A stretch of DNA of 64,000 bases from NCBI GenBank assembly GCA_004369085.1, contig ML210188.1:62001-126000 (forward strand), given 5' to 3'. Below are positions 1-11,311 of this stretch, one piece after another. Made by a program: the position numbers and the translations under genes. The first letter of the stretch is position 1. Every line of letters begins with the position of its first letter. Under the pieces are notes generated by a model. The model worked only from the letters and a program-made list of their open reading frames with translations, was not told the origin of the DNA and ran no database searches. The stretch is from Coprinopsis marcescibilis. Taxonomy: Eukaryota; Basidiomycota; Agaricomycetes; Agaricales; Psathyrellaceae.

Positions 1-3000
1 CGCGGATCGACAAGGTGTGGACCATGCGGCGCGTGAGCTCCAAGGCTGCTAGCAAGCGCGACGGGGACGCGAACGAGAACGCGAACGCGAAGGACGCCGA
101 GGAGGAGGTGAACGGGGAGGACATTGTCGAGTGGGAGTGGGACATCAGCTTCACGCCCGACGACACAAAGGAGATGACCGTCGGGCAGGCAGAGACGCAG
201 GTCAGCCCGCGCGTTCTCCTACACGTGCGGCTGGGCAAGGGCTTTGCCACCGCCGCACTCCCTATCCTGGTGGAGGGCATCTCGCTGAAAGGCCGCATGA
301 AGATCCGCATGAAGCTCGCGGCGGCCTTTCCGTACGTCCAGATCCTCGATTTTTGCTTCATGACCCCGCCGGAGATCAACTATGTCCTCAAACCCATCGG
401 GGGCGAGACGTTTGGGTTCGACATTGCCAGTGTAAGTTGTAGACCCGGTCTTGACTGTGTGTGTTTGGCTGACGGGTTTTTTGGTGTGTAGATCCCGGGG
501 CTTAGCACGTTCATCCAGGACACGACGCATGGGATCCTGGGCCCGATGATGTACCATCCAAACATCTATCGGCTGAACCTCGAGCAGATGATGTCCGGCA
601 AGCCGCTTCAGAGCGCCATTGGGGTTCTGGAGGTGAGGATCAACTCTGGGCGCGGAATCAAGGGCGGGTCCATTGCGGATTCGACGCCGGACCCCTTTGT
701 CGCCCTGTCCATTGACGATAAACCGGAGATTGAGAAGACCAAGTGGAAGGAGAATACGTGAGTGTTCCATGTCCCTCCCCTTGCTCGAGGTTCGCGGCTG
801 ACGTGGTTGGGTGGTTTGCAGGCATAATCCGTCGTGGATGGAGGTTAAATATCTGTTGTTGACCAAGCTTGAAGGAAAGCTGAATATGCATGTGTATGAT
901 TTTAATGAGCGGAGGCAGAATTTGAAGATTGGGAGTGCGGTGTTTGATTTGTCGGTTTTGAATGGGGAGCCGGTGCAGGAGGGGTTGTCTGCTCCGTTTA
1001 TGGATGGGGAGAAGGAGAGGGGGGAGCTGCGGTATGGACTTACGTGGTATCCGTGCCGCGATGAGGAGGCGGAGCTGAAGAAGAAGCTGCAGAGGGAGGC
1101 TGAGAAGGAGAAGGAGAAGGAGAAGATCGCGCGGGATGTGGAGGGTGGTGAAGTTGAGGGGGAGTCTGTTGTTGATGAGCCGGTGCTGGAGCAAGAGGAG
1201 GAGTCGAGTGAGTTGGTCGTTTTTGCAAGTTATGTTGAGGTGCTGATGGGGTTTTTCAGCGATTGGTGTTGTGAGGTTGGTGGTCCACCAAGCCAAGGAT
1301 CTAGGGGGCGGCGAGCCCAACCCGCTGGCCAAGATCTATCTCAACCATAGCTCCAAGCCGGTGTTCAGCACGGTGCCCTACAAGCGGTCCTCCAGCCCGT
1401 ACTGGGAGGCACCGTACGAGTATTTGTGCTCGAGCCGCGACACGGACGTGGTGACGGTCAAGGTTGTGAATGACCGCGATTTTGTCAGCGACCCTGTTAT
1501 GGGGCATGTGTCCGTCAAGCTGCAGGATTTGCTAGAGTATAAGAAGAGCGGGAAGGATTGGTTCCCGTTGAGCGGGTGCAAGACTGGCCAGCTGCGGGTT
1601 AGTGCGATTTGGAAGCCGGTGGTGGCGACGGAGGGTAATTTGGCTAGTATGGGCAAGTATCATGCGCCGATTGGTGTTGTGAGGATTTGGATTCAGAAGG
1701 CGACGAACGTCAAGTGAGTGGTGGTGTTGTTTTGGTGTTTGGATGATGCTTATTGGGGTATAGGAACTTGGAAAGCTTGGGGGGCAAGAGTGATCCGTAT
1801 GTCCGGGTGTTGAATCGGAATGCTGTGAAGGGAAAGACTGCTGTGGTTGATAATAGTGAGTGTGTTTTGGTGGATTAACTGGGTGATGCTGATTAGGGTT
1901 AAATAGACCTTAATCCTGTGTGGGATGAGATTTTGTACGTTCCTGGTGAGTTTTGTGTAGTTGCTGCTGTTGGATTAAGCTGAATCGAATGTTTTAGTGC
2001 ACTCTCTGCGCGAGGTATGTTTTCGTATTATATACTGGGTTCATGACATTGACGTGGCATCCAGTCCGTTATGTTGGAATGCATGGATCACGAGGTTATT
2101 ACAAAGGTAAGAAAGATATGGTAAATCTCCATGGGTGACTTGCAACTGATTTGGTTTCTGTCGTAGGATCGACCGCTAGGTTGTGTTGACCTCCGCGTAT
2201 CTGATCTAGCGAGGAAGACTGGCAACCCCAAAGCACCCTTCGCGTCCACCGGTCCCCGCAAAGCCGCCGATCCGCTGGTATTCCTCGAAAAGAAAAAAGC
2301 GACCACGGGCGTGCTGCACTACGAAGCCACGTTCATCCCGGCCGACAATTTCCCCATCACGTTCAACGCCACCGGCGCTGGCCAGACCAAGAAGACGGAC
2401 AAGGAGGAGGGAGGGGGGTATGTCGATGAAGAGGAGGAGGATGACCATTCGGAGGCGGTGGCGCTGACTGTGAAGTCGTTGAAGAGGAGTAGTATGGTTG
2501 TGCTGGATTCGGCGGGTGTGACACCCGTCACCCCTGCTGTGGGGTATAGCAGCCTTGCGAACGGGCCTCCGAGTACCCAGGCCCCGCCACCTGAAACTCT
2601 TTTCAAACAACGTGCGTCTCTTCTATCTGTGTGTGTATGTATGGCTGTTGGGCGTTGCTGATGGTGGGTTTTTAGAATCTGGTATCGCGGTGTTCCATAT
2701 TGTTTCTGGGCAGCTTGCAAAGACGGGTCGGATCGAGGTGTTGATGGATGATGGTGACTGGCCTGCGCTGAGCACGGCCAAGTCGAGGAGCACGGAGGCG
2801 CGGTGGGATTTTGTGGGGGAAGGGTTCGTGAAGGAGATTGATTTTAGCCAGGTGCATGTGTTTTTGGACGCTGCGGATGAGGAGGGCAAGGATTATATTT
2901 TGGCAGAGTGGTCGGGGCCTGTCAAGGAGCTACTGAGGGATACTGTGGTATGTGTTTTTTGTTTTGTTTTGAGAGTGGTGCGGAGCTGATAGTGTTTGGT

Positions 3001-3808
3001 GTGCGTAGGATGGGACGAAGGAGATTGTGTTGGTTGATAAGAATGGGAGGAATGAGTCGAGGATTGTTGTTGAGGTTCGGTATATTCCTGTTCCCATCGT
3101 GCTTGAGCCTAGGGAGAGTGTGAACAGTAAGTTGCTTTTGCTTCTAAATGTGTTTTCGCGACTGTGCTGATGATGTTTGTGGTAGACCAAGGGACGTTGC
3201 GGGTAAAGCTAGTTGATGGCCGAGACTTGCGCGCTGTCGACAGAGGTGGTATGTGTGCATGCTCTGCATTTCATCGTACAGCAGGCTGACGCACGCAATA
3301 GGAAAATCCGACCCTTATGCCGTGTTCACCCTCGGTGGTGAAAAGGTGTTCAAATCGCAGACGCATAAAAAGACGATCGAGCCGGTGTGGAACGAGGATT
3401 TTGAAGTGTCGATTGCAAGTCCCCCTCCCCTTTTCCCACCTCTTCCTCGCTAATTAATCTCTCCTTCCCTAGCCTTCGCGCGCTGCGGCAGATTTCCAAA
3501 TCGAGCTGTTTGATTGGAACCAGATCGAGCAGGACAAGAGCATCGGTGTGGGGCGGATCAACCTAGCGGATCTGGAGGCGTTCAAGCTGAGTGAGCGGGA
3601 GGTTGTGCTGAGTACGGGCAAGTATGGGGAGAAGGGGGTTGTGAGGGTGCAGATGCTGTTTCAGCCGAGGATTATTGCGAAGGAGAGGAAGAATACGGCG
3701 ACGTTTGTTGGTGCGGGGGGGAGGGCGATGACTAGTCTTGGGGCTGCGCCTGTTAGTGTTGGGAAGGGTGTTATTCAGGGTGTCACGTCGGTTTTTAAAC
3801 GTGATTAG
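1..3808 (+). CDS. Tricalbin-like SMP/C2-domain lipid-transfer protein (5' partial)
   Basis: Tricalbins tether the ER to the plasma membrane and move lipids between them through an SMP domain followed by several C2 domains. The window opens inside the SMP domain: RIDKVWTMRRV, then a stretch with VLLHVRLGKGF and VLKPIGGETFGFDI, typical of this domain. C2-like blocks follow at about 600-1050, 1270-1700, 1640-2250 and 3190-3700, with Ca2+-loop-like segments such as SDPYVRV and SDPYAVF. There are many short introns, the clearest at 432-491, 759-821, 1208-1259, 1714-1763, 1856-1906, 1946-1997, 2015-2064 and 2107-2167, including a 17-nt micro-exon (1998-2014). The stop TAG is at 3806-3808. The N-terminal membrane hairpin and the start lie upstream of the window. 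Family assignment is firm; which of the yeast paralogues Tcb1-3 it matches cannot be told. Confidence 0.9.
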
Positions 3809-5411
3809 GGTGGGGAGAGGAGGGTCGCTTCATCTTGTGATTATGCTCGTTTGGTTTTTTGGACCTTGATTCGATGGACTGGTTAGCGTACTGAATGTTT
3901 TGCTTGTTTGATTTAACGTTTACATAGTTGATGAATATTTGTATTTTCTGACGAAGGATGAGTTTTGTGGGGGGGTAATGTGACGTCCAGGCTCCGATTC
4001 GAACGAGGTTTGTTAGAACTTTGAACGAAGTGACAACTTTCAGTGCCCCGTCTTGCGGCGGCCTCTTGTTTGAGTCAACTGACAAAAGCGTACAGTCCAT
4101 TTCATCTGTGTTTTCCATATGTGGGGAAGTGTACAAGAGCTGGCAGCCTTTACGGATCACAGTATCGATTTCAGGCAGAGTCGTCGATGTGCCAGTCATC
4201 AATCATGGCTTAGTATGTATGCTTCATTTCTTGATTCAAGGTTTGGTTGGTAGTCCAGGTTCTTAGCGTAATAATAGGCTGCGTTTATCTCGCGCTCTGA
4301 TTAACACTAGAGACTGCTTAGCCCCAGTTTGTGTGACGCAAACGGTACGCGCGGAAGCACATATACCACATTTACCTGTACACCCCACTACATTCCAAGA
4401 TAGGTATATGAGACAGATCAAATATTTTCTCGATGTTCGGATGTTTCCATGCACACTAAATGCAATCTGCAGCTCCCTCGCAAAGGCCGAGTCCGTGAGC
4501 AGATGGTCACATCTCGGCGCTTAATTGTCAGTGACAGAGAATCTGTGGTTGATCCCATCACAGGTTGTCAGTCAAGGCAAGGATTTTTTTCTCTCTGTCC
4601 GACTTGTCATTTCATTCGATGGGAACATGAACTCTAAACTCGCAGCCTGCGTCGCAAATGGTATCTCAGCATCTGTGGGATTTATCCGACACAAGGAGTT
4701 CCCTGTCATATCAGGTCTTCTGGATCTGAGTAGCACGACCTGCTAGCCCTTTATTATATATCTATCACGGATGCATTCTTTCGAACCTGGACGACCCTCT
4801 TCTCCACAGCATCGCGAAAACCTTCTCTGGACACGGAGCTCATAGCCGCTCTATTGACGTCCTCGACGGGCAGTACCTTGGGCTGCCATATGACTACTTC
4901 CATCTTCTAATATACCCTATATTGATCCACTTGGTGAACATGTTGGACCGCATTTCTTGCGAAGATACCAATCTAACCTTCGCAGATGCTTCTCTATCAA
5001 TGTCACCTGGATGTATGCCTACTTGAGTGATTCGCTTTCTCATGCATGCTCCGAGGACTACAAACTAAATCATCCTTTAGCACAGCGATAGCTATCACGG
5101 TCGCCAAAAAGGAGTGGTCAAAGCAACACTCTCATACATTTTCTTCCGCCCCTGATCTGACGCAAGTCTTCTAGATGACAATCAGCACGAGTATCAGCTT
5201 CTTTGGCGCTAAAAGCTCCAAAGATCTTCTCCCGTTGCTGTGCCTTCCACACAGCCGATGGCTTGAATCGTTGCATCCCATCATTTGAAGCTCACATTCA
5301 GGCATCACGTCGTGGGTCTCCTCTCTCGGGTTAACCCTGTGCTTTGCTGATAGAGGTCAGCAGAAACAGGTTGCCGAAATCCGAGTCCCGCCTTAGGCCC
5401 GCTTGCCTCAG
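3809..5411. other. Intergenic region with no confident gene
   Basis: This 1.6-kb stretch holds the 3' flank of the tricalbin gene and the promoter side of the secreted precursor. No ORF has convincing composition. On the minus strand, two short frames around 5225-5280 and 4770-4905 look mildly coding-like (MQRFKPSAVWKAQQREKIF and LPVEDVNRAAMSSVSREGF), but I could not join them into a gene model. They may be a gene relic. Confidence 0.3.
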
Positions 5412-5418
5412 TATATAA
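5412..5418 (+). promoter_or_regulatory. TATA box of the secreted precursor gene
   Basis: TATATAA lies about 145 bp upstream of the ATG at 5563 and is followed by a pyrimidine-rich leader, which suits a strongly or inducibly expressed secreted-protein gene. The transcription start is inferred to lie near 5440-5460. Confidence 0.5.
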
Positions 5419-5562
5419 GCGACGGACCCCGTCTCTAACCGTTTTCCTCAGAGCAGGCCTCTCCCGCAGAACGTAACTAGCACACACAAGCGTTGACGCT
5501 TACAACCTCCTTCTCATCTATTCACTATCCCCACCATCCCAACACATTTTAAATCTATCACA

Positions 5563-6567
5563 ATGGTTCGCGCATCCACCATCGTTGTCGCTGCTCTCGC
5601 TATCGTCCCAGTCCTCGCCCTTCCCCAAGCTCAAGCTCCCGAGGAATTTAGTCTGTACGTCTACCTTCCGGCTATCTTCTTCTTTTTTCAAACGTCAGTT
5701 CTGACATGCTATTCTCTCAGTCGCTCCGTCGTTGATGACAACGTCGACCTCGAGGCTCGCAAGTTCAAGTTTGGGAAGGCATTCAAGAAGCTCAAGGGGT
5801 TCGCCAAGATTGCAACTAAGATTGCTGCCCCCGGTGCCGGTGCCCTGCTTGGCCGAGATATCGAGGAAGCCGACCTCGACGCCCGTGGCCCCACGGTTCA
5901 CCTTGCTCCCCACCACCCTCATCACGCACACCATCCCGCTTCACCCACTGCTTCACCCCCTGCTACCCCCCATCACGCTCACCATGCACGAGATCTCGAT
6001 CTTGACGACGGTGCAGAGCTTGATGCTCGCGACTTCGAGGACTCAGACGAACTCGAAGCCCGCACTCCTCTCAGCCCCACCAACTTTTCACGAGCTAAAC
6101 TCAACAAGCTCAAGGGTGGTTTGGGCAGCAAGGGCGGTCGCAAGAACAAGGGTACTCGCAAGAACAAGAACGGGAAAGGCAAATCCCGTGGTGGCAAATC
6201 AAAGGGCAAGGGCCCGAGGAACAGTCTCAAGGCCCATGCCGGTAGGCGATTGGGAGCTGGCCTTCGTCGCGGCAGCGGCAGGATCATAGGCGCCCACCCA
6301 CGCTCCCTCGAGGACATCGAGGACGAGGTTTTCACCCGTGAGCTCGATACCGAGTTTATGCTTGACGAACTCGTCGAGCGCGGTATCCTCGAGATCGCCG
6401 ACTTTGACTTGGAGACTCGTGAGCCCAAGTTCAGATTTGGCAACTTCCTCAAGAAGGCTGTCGGTGTCGCTGGAAAGGTAGCCCGAGTCGGCGCTCAGCT
6501 TGCGCTCCGTGAAGAAGATGAAATGGAAGTTCGTTCTGATTTTGAGATCCTCGATGAGCTCGATTGA
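5563..6567 (+). CDS. Secreted precursor with repeated cationic peptides and L(E/D)AR motifs
   Basis: I do not recognise a named family. One intron (5655-5720, GTACGT...CTCTCAG) gives a 312-aa product. Residues 1-20 form a signal peptide ending near VLALPQA. The rest alternates acidic stretches with basic blocks. The motif L-E/D-A-R, or LETR/MEVR, recurs at residues 41-44, 83-86, 131-134, 142-145, 261-264 and 299-302. After the first comes a cationic amphipathic block (from 45, KFKFGKAFKKLKGFAK). After the LETR comes a related block (from 265, EPKFRFGNFLKKAVGV). Between them are a His/Pro-rich segment (90-120) and a Lys/Gly/Arg-rich segment (155-215). This is what a polyprotein of several host-defence-like peptides, kept neutral by acidic spacers, could look like, but activity is inference. 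Alternatives are a cell-wall or metal-binding structural protein. Confidence 0.75.
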   Translation: MVRASTIVVAALAIVPVLALPQAQAPEEFSLYVYLPAIFFFFQTSVLTCYSLSRSVVDDNVDLEARKFKFGKAFKKLKGFAKIATKIAAPGAGALLGRDIEEADLDARGPTVHLAPHHPHHAHHPASPTASPPATPHHAHHARDLDLDDGAELDARDFEDSDELEARTPLSPTNFSRAKLNKLKGGLGSKGGRKNKGTRKNKNGKGKSRGGKSKGKGPRNSLKAHAGRRLGAGLRRGSGRIIGAHPRSLEDIEDEVFTRELDTEFMLDELVERGILEIADFDLETREPKFRFGNFLKKAVGVAGKVARVGAQLALREEDEMEVRSDFEILDELD

Positions 6568-6992
6568 TTTGGATTGAGCTCGTCTGTAGGTTTTACCAAT
6601 GCAAACAAGTTGTTATCACCGTGTACATTACGATAAACTACTTATCGATTGCTCTTGGCTCTAACGACTCAGTCGCATGACTGTGATTCTCGAGTTTTCC
6701 AACGTGAGTCAAGTCAAGCCCAAAATGGGTTTCTGTATGTAAAATGCTGTCGCTGGGGTTTGAACTCGAGAACCTTCCGGCACAGGCGACGCGGGTTACT
6801 GGGATTTGATTACAACCATGGGCAGCCACCAACAATGACTGTCAGCCCTCGATCTTCGTCTCCAGCCACCCAGGAACTGACCATTAAGAGAAATATATGT
6901 CGGCGGAAAACTATAGATACCCTCTTGCGTTCTACGCCCCCACCAGTTCAGACTCGTAATCATCCGCCTGAGGCTGGTGCTGCCACATCATC
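6568..6992. other. Intergenic region, no gene seen
   Basis: This is the 3' flank of the precursor gene and the promoter/leader of the GT90 gene. Short ORFs on both strands lack start context, domain features or splice partners. I see no regulatory site I can name. Confidence 0.4.
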
Positions 6993-9473
6993 ATGATCGC
7001 CCGACGCCGCCATTGTCGCTCCTTGACTATCTTGGGCCTTGTAGTGGTCCTTTCCTGCCTGGAGTTCTTCCGATTTTATTGGGAGCCGGCTATGAAGCTC
7101 ACTCCCATTCAATGCTCGACCAACAACCGCACAAATACCGGCGGCTGTGGCGTCAATTCAGAGGAACATGTGGTCGGGGTCACCACCCAAATCGCGACGA
7201 ACACTGTGTTCAAAAAGGCATTGAAAGCGACAGATCTTCCTCGTTCAACAACTCTAAATAGGCAGACGGACGCATTTGGATTTTCGATTTTGGATTCCAC
7301 CGATAACCCCCTGTCAGGGGAGGCCGTCGATGGAACCACAAAGTCTCATTTCTATCGCCGGGATGGGTTGCTGGAGGTTAACCCGAACGGACCGCATCCA
7401 ATATTCGAACTCCTCATAAATGCCGAAGAAAGATGGAAGGTGAAGAATGCCAAAGCAAGCTGGACTTTGAAGGACGCATGCGATGAGTATGAGAGGCGAT
7501 ATGGGAGGAAACCGCCCAAAGGGTTTGATCTCTGGTACGTGTCAGCCAAAGGATGCCAGATTAACCGCGGCTCACGGATGTCTCTCTATGAACTAGGTGG
7601 CTCTACGTTAAGATGAAGTCTGTCCCGTTGCCAGACGAATATGACCAGATCAATCGCGACACGGAGCATTTTTGGGGCGTAGATCCGCGAAGTTTGGAGG
7701 AGACTCGACGTGAGTGGGAAGGCCATGATCATTTGGACTGCATCACAATTGGGAAGGAAAAGCCTGGCGACCCTATCAGCATTCTGAACACCACGTTTCA
7801 GGATATCGGCGACAAAGAGCGTCTCATGGCCTGGATACCGGAGTTCTTCAAGCTGATCGAGGGCGTACAAGTTGCTATCCCCCCATTCAGGGCTATTTTT
7901 AGTCCACACGACAGCTCAAGCATGTTTACTGACCATGAGTTGATGACCATGGCGATAGAGGCAGCGAGGGAGGGAAGATGTAAGTGCTACATTCCGAATT
8001 ATAAACCACTTCTCTTACTTGTTGTGCATCCACAGATATCGATGTCAACAATCCTCCAGAGCCAAAGTGGGGGTGGGTATTTGCCTGTGCACCAGACTCG
8101 CCGGCGAGAGTGAATGGGGCGGAATACACCGATCCTATCCCACCTATGCCTGTTCTTTCTGCAATGAAGTTCAACAGCTCGTACGCTTCATCTGCGTCTC
8201 AAACTCCAGGTGTACCGTTGCCGAAGACATTTATTCACGACCACAGGTTCTCCATGGATCCGTGCCTCCATCCTGCTCATCTACTCATGCACGGAAGCTT
8301 CATCTCCCACGAGAGAGGACCAGTACCTCATAGACGTTTGATCCCTCAGTTCAGCTTCAGCCCTACACCGCTACACCACGACATCATGACAGCATACCAT
8401 GGTGGCTGGATTGACGACATACATCCTCGGTCTGAAGACCCACCGTTTGACAAAAAGGATGATCATCGCTTGCAGTGGAGGGGGCGGAACACCGGCATTT
8501 ACCATGGCACGAAGGTGCAGTGGTGGAGGGCGCAGAGGGCGAGGATTGTCGACTGGGCTAACCCACGATCAAGAGAGGAGATGAGCAATACGATGCTGCT
8601 TAGGAGTACGCCAGATAGTAGGTGGAAGGTCGGGGAACCTGTTGACCTTGCGATCTTGGAGAAGAAAGGTCTTTTGAGTAAGTCATCATGGGCGCCTGCT
8701 ATGGTAGACGCTGCATTTGCGGAAGCTCCGATTGGATGTGACCCGGAAGTCTGTACCGGAAGTCTAGGACAAGACTACGCCTTTCAGCCATGGCATAATC
8801 AGAAGACACAGGGGAGGTACAGGTATATTGTGGACGTGAGTATGATTTGACCAAGCTTTCTTGGAAGTATTTGGCTAACCTTCCATTAATGTGGTTAGGT
8901 GGATGGAAATGCCTGGTCTTCGAGGTTCAAAAAGCTGATCACGTCGAACAGTCTAATCTTCAAGTCAACTGTCTATCGCGAGTGGTATGTCCTTGTACTG
9001 CAACTCGCCTACTGTATCGTTAAACTGCTCGACTCTAGGTTCGCCGACCGCGTTGAACCCTGGTTTCACTTCGTTCCTATTCAGATCGACCTTTCTGACC
9101 TTCTAGATGCCCTCTACTTCTTCAGGGGCGATCCCTCGGGGCATGGTGGTCATCCTGAGCTCGCAAAGAAGATTGCTGAAAATGGACGTCAGTGGAGCCT
9201 GACGCATTGGAGAGAAGCAGATTTGACCGCATATACGTTCAGGTAAAGAAAATAATATTTCTCGCATGATTGTCTGACCTCATGATCTTGATATCTAGAT
9301 CACTTTTGGAGTACTCTAGGGTTATGTCGACTGAAAGGGAAAATGGAGGACTAGACTACATCTATGACGAGGAGGACGAAGTTGATGACGAAGAAATAAA
9401 AAGCACTAACACTCTGACTTTTGGAGAAATGGTCAAGCGGCGCCGAGAGCCCAAGTATACCCCGTTTGCATAG
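6993..9473 (+). CDS. CAP10-type glycosyltransferase (GT90 family), copy 1
   Basis: CAP10/GT90 enzymes are Golgi type II membrane glycosyltransferases; in Cryptococcus the family acts in capsule and glycan xylosylation. Six exons (6993-7534, 7597-7979, 8036-8835, 8899-8984, 9039-9242, 9299-9473) encode about 729 aa. There is a short basic N-terminus, one membrane anchor (about residues 9-28), a stem, and then the CAP10 domain. The C-terminal half carries the hallmark block [14 protein letters not shown]...SLIFKSTVYREW, then the [15 protein letters not shown] stretch and the YSRVMSTE helix. The start is the ATG just before MIARRRH, giving a proper type II anchor. A close paralogue lies inverted at 59637-62170. 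Substrate is unknown. Confidence 0.88.
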
Positions 9474-9888
9474 ATATATAGACCTTTATTACATAGCAAT
9501 CTATCGAAGCCGCTAAAGCGTTTCTGCACTTGGTTCTGCGCATTGTTCAAAGTGGAAGCTCATGTCACTTCCTATTCAGAGAAAACTTGTTCGTGACCGG
9601 CAGTCGCCGGTGAACATGCCCTTGAAGGACCCTGTTATTCAATGGAATTAGCGGTGCTAAGCGTACTAAGCACCCGACTTCTATGATCGACAAACCATTT
9701 ATTGGGGCCTTTGAATACCGCATCAACTTCTGCAGGAATCATGGTATGGAGACAATATAGCAAGGGATTCGAGATTTTTAAGCCGGCAATAACGTGTCGA
9801 CATTAGGCGCTCAGTTCGGCAATCAAATGCGTGAGCACCAACGTCGGCATAAACCAGTCGACAACGCATCTACGAGGCCACTTGGACA

Positions 9889-9917
9889 TTCAATATTCAA
9901 CGTTCAACGTTCAACTT
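9889..9917. repeat. Short tandem repeat TTCAACG/TTCAATA
   Basis: Four imperfect copies of a 7-8 nt unit (TTCAATA, TTCAACG, TTCAACG, TTCAACT) stand in tandem. It is probably a slippage-derived microsatellite without coding context. Confidence 0.6.
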
Positions 9918-10033
9918 CAGCTTAGATGAATCGACACTAGCCGAAACTCTCGTCTTGTATACTGGATAATGCGTAGGAACATGAGTTTATGCTCCAAGGT
10001 GTCTCAAATGGTTAATATCAACATGCTACAGTT

Positions 10034-10070
10034 TTCATCGTTCATCGTTCTTCATTCTTCGTTCTTCGTT
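10034..10070. repeat. Short tandem repeat TTCATCG/TTCTTCG
   Basis: About five imperfect copies of a 6-8 nt TTC-rich unit (TTCATCG, TTCATCG, TTCTTCA, TTCTTCG, TTCTTCG). It is a simple microsatellite about 120 bp from a similar one. Confidence 0.6.
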
Positions 10071-11311
10071 GCACGACAGCGCAGACGTACGAAAACATTC
10101 CGTATTCCAAAATGATTGAAACAGCTAGCTTACTTGTGCTTCCTTTTATTTCTGAGCTGAAGGCTATGATTAGGAAAGAGCCCAATCTCTAGAATAATTT
10201 TTTCAAGACAGAGACAGTCTAGAACATCCGTTGAACCTCCTCGATAAGTAGGGTACTATGTACGTGAGGATTACGGACACCTGAATCGATGCGAATGGAC
10301 CGTGGACGTATTAAAACCTGCGAAAGGTATTTCTTCTACTATCGAAAGTGCATCCACTAACTCCTGAGCAGGTCGGCAGAATCCAGATGAAGTACCGCAG
10401 TCTTAATATGTGCCTCAATTTATTGAGGTTGTCCCGACCCATGGCCTCACTGAACCAAACACTAAAGTCTCTGGTACTCTTAACCTATAGGAAGCAAAAA
10501 CATTTAACTTATCGTATAGCTCAGCCTCAGCATAACGCGTAACACGTTCACCTTCGAGATCCGCACCGATCGTTGCGGCTGTGGGAGTCATGACTCGGAA
10601 TTCAACTTCTCTCTACCTTTCCCTATAGCCATCACTACCCGCAAAGTTCGCCCTCAAAACTAGTGTCGAGATTCACAATTGTCTTATAACTCTTTGGATG
10701 AAACCAATATCACGGTCTGTTCAAACTTAGCCGGCCGCGGTCGGAGGCTTTTCATGGTGATGTCAGCGTTGTGGAGGATATAGTAAGTTTTTGCCTATCA
10801 TCATCTCCTTTGAACTTGTATGAAACAGTTTCGACAGTGATAACACGTACGCCATCCTTCGCCGCTCATTTGCACCGCTTCAGACTGGATTCTCATCCTC
10901 TGACATTTCTCGTCACCGCTTTAACGGAGTTGGGATCAGCCGACGACAGTCCACTCAAACACCGGCGGGCGATAAGATTCTGCGCAGGACCAGAATACGG
11001 AAACAACGACGCTCAAGTGGCCCAGGACGACCGGTGCAGTGTGAGTGGGATTGGGCACTGAAATCGACGCACGTTCGAATACAAAGTGGTCACTGCGGCA
11101 GAGGCTGGTCCGAGACGCCGGGAGAGTTTTAATCATCAGAGACCGTAATTATCAACACTGCTTCGTGTTTTCCGGCCTACAGAAGCTTGCTTTTTTAATT
11201 ATTCTTTGACTTGTGGAAGGTCGTGGCAGCAGGCGTTCCATCATCTTGCACGTTTACAGCTTCCCACTCGACGACTTGCAGCTGCAGGACGAGCAGAGCC
11301 GGTCAGGGGTC

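Larger units (their letters stand above)
9474..11311. other. Intergenic region with short tandem repeats, no gene seen
   Basis: About 1.8 kb, AT-rich, between convincing genes. The only ORF over 90 aa (10771-11061, +) lies directly upstream of the PH-domain gene and shows no recognisable composition or domain, so it is probably leader or promoter DNA. Two small tandem repeats are listed separately. Confidence 0.4.

Noticed and set aside
219..866. 215-codon minus-strand frame across the tricalbin gene
   Set aside because: Antisense shadow of the SMP and C2 exons; it crosses two introns of the real gene and has no domain.
3985..4010. B-box-like GATTCGAACGAGG (minus strand GTTCGAATC)
   Set aside because: T-stem does not pair and no A box lies at the right distance.
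5979..6452. 157-codon minus-strand frame inside the secreted precursor
   Set aside because: Ser/Arg/Pro-rich antisense of a compositionally biased exon; no start context.
6700..6810. tRNA-like stretch with GGGTTTGAACTCGAG
   Set aside because: No matching acceptor, D or anticodon arms could be drawn on either strand.
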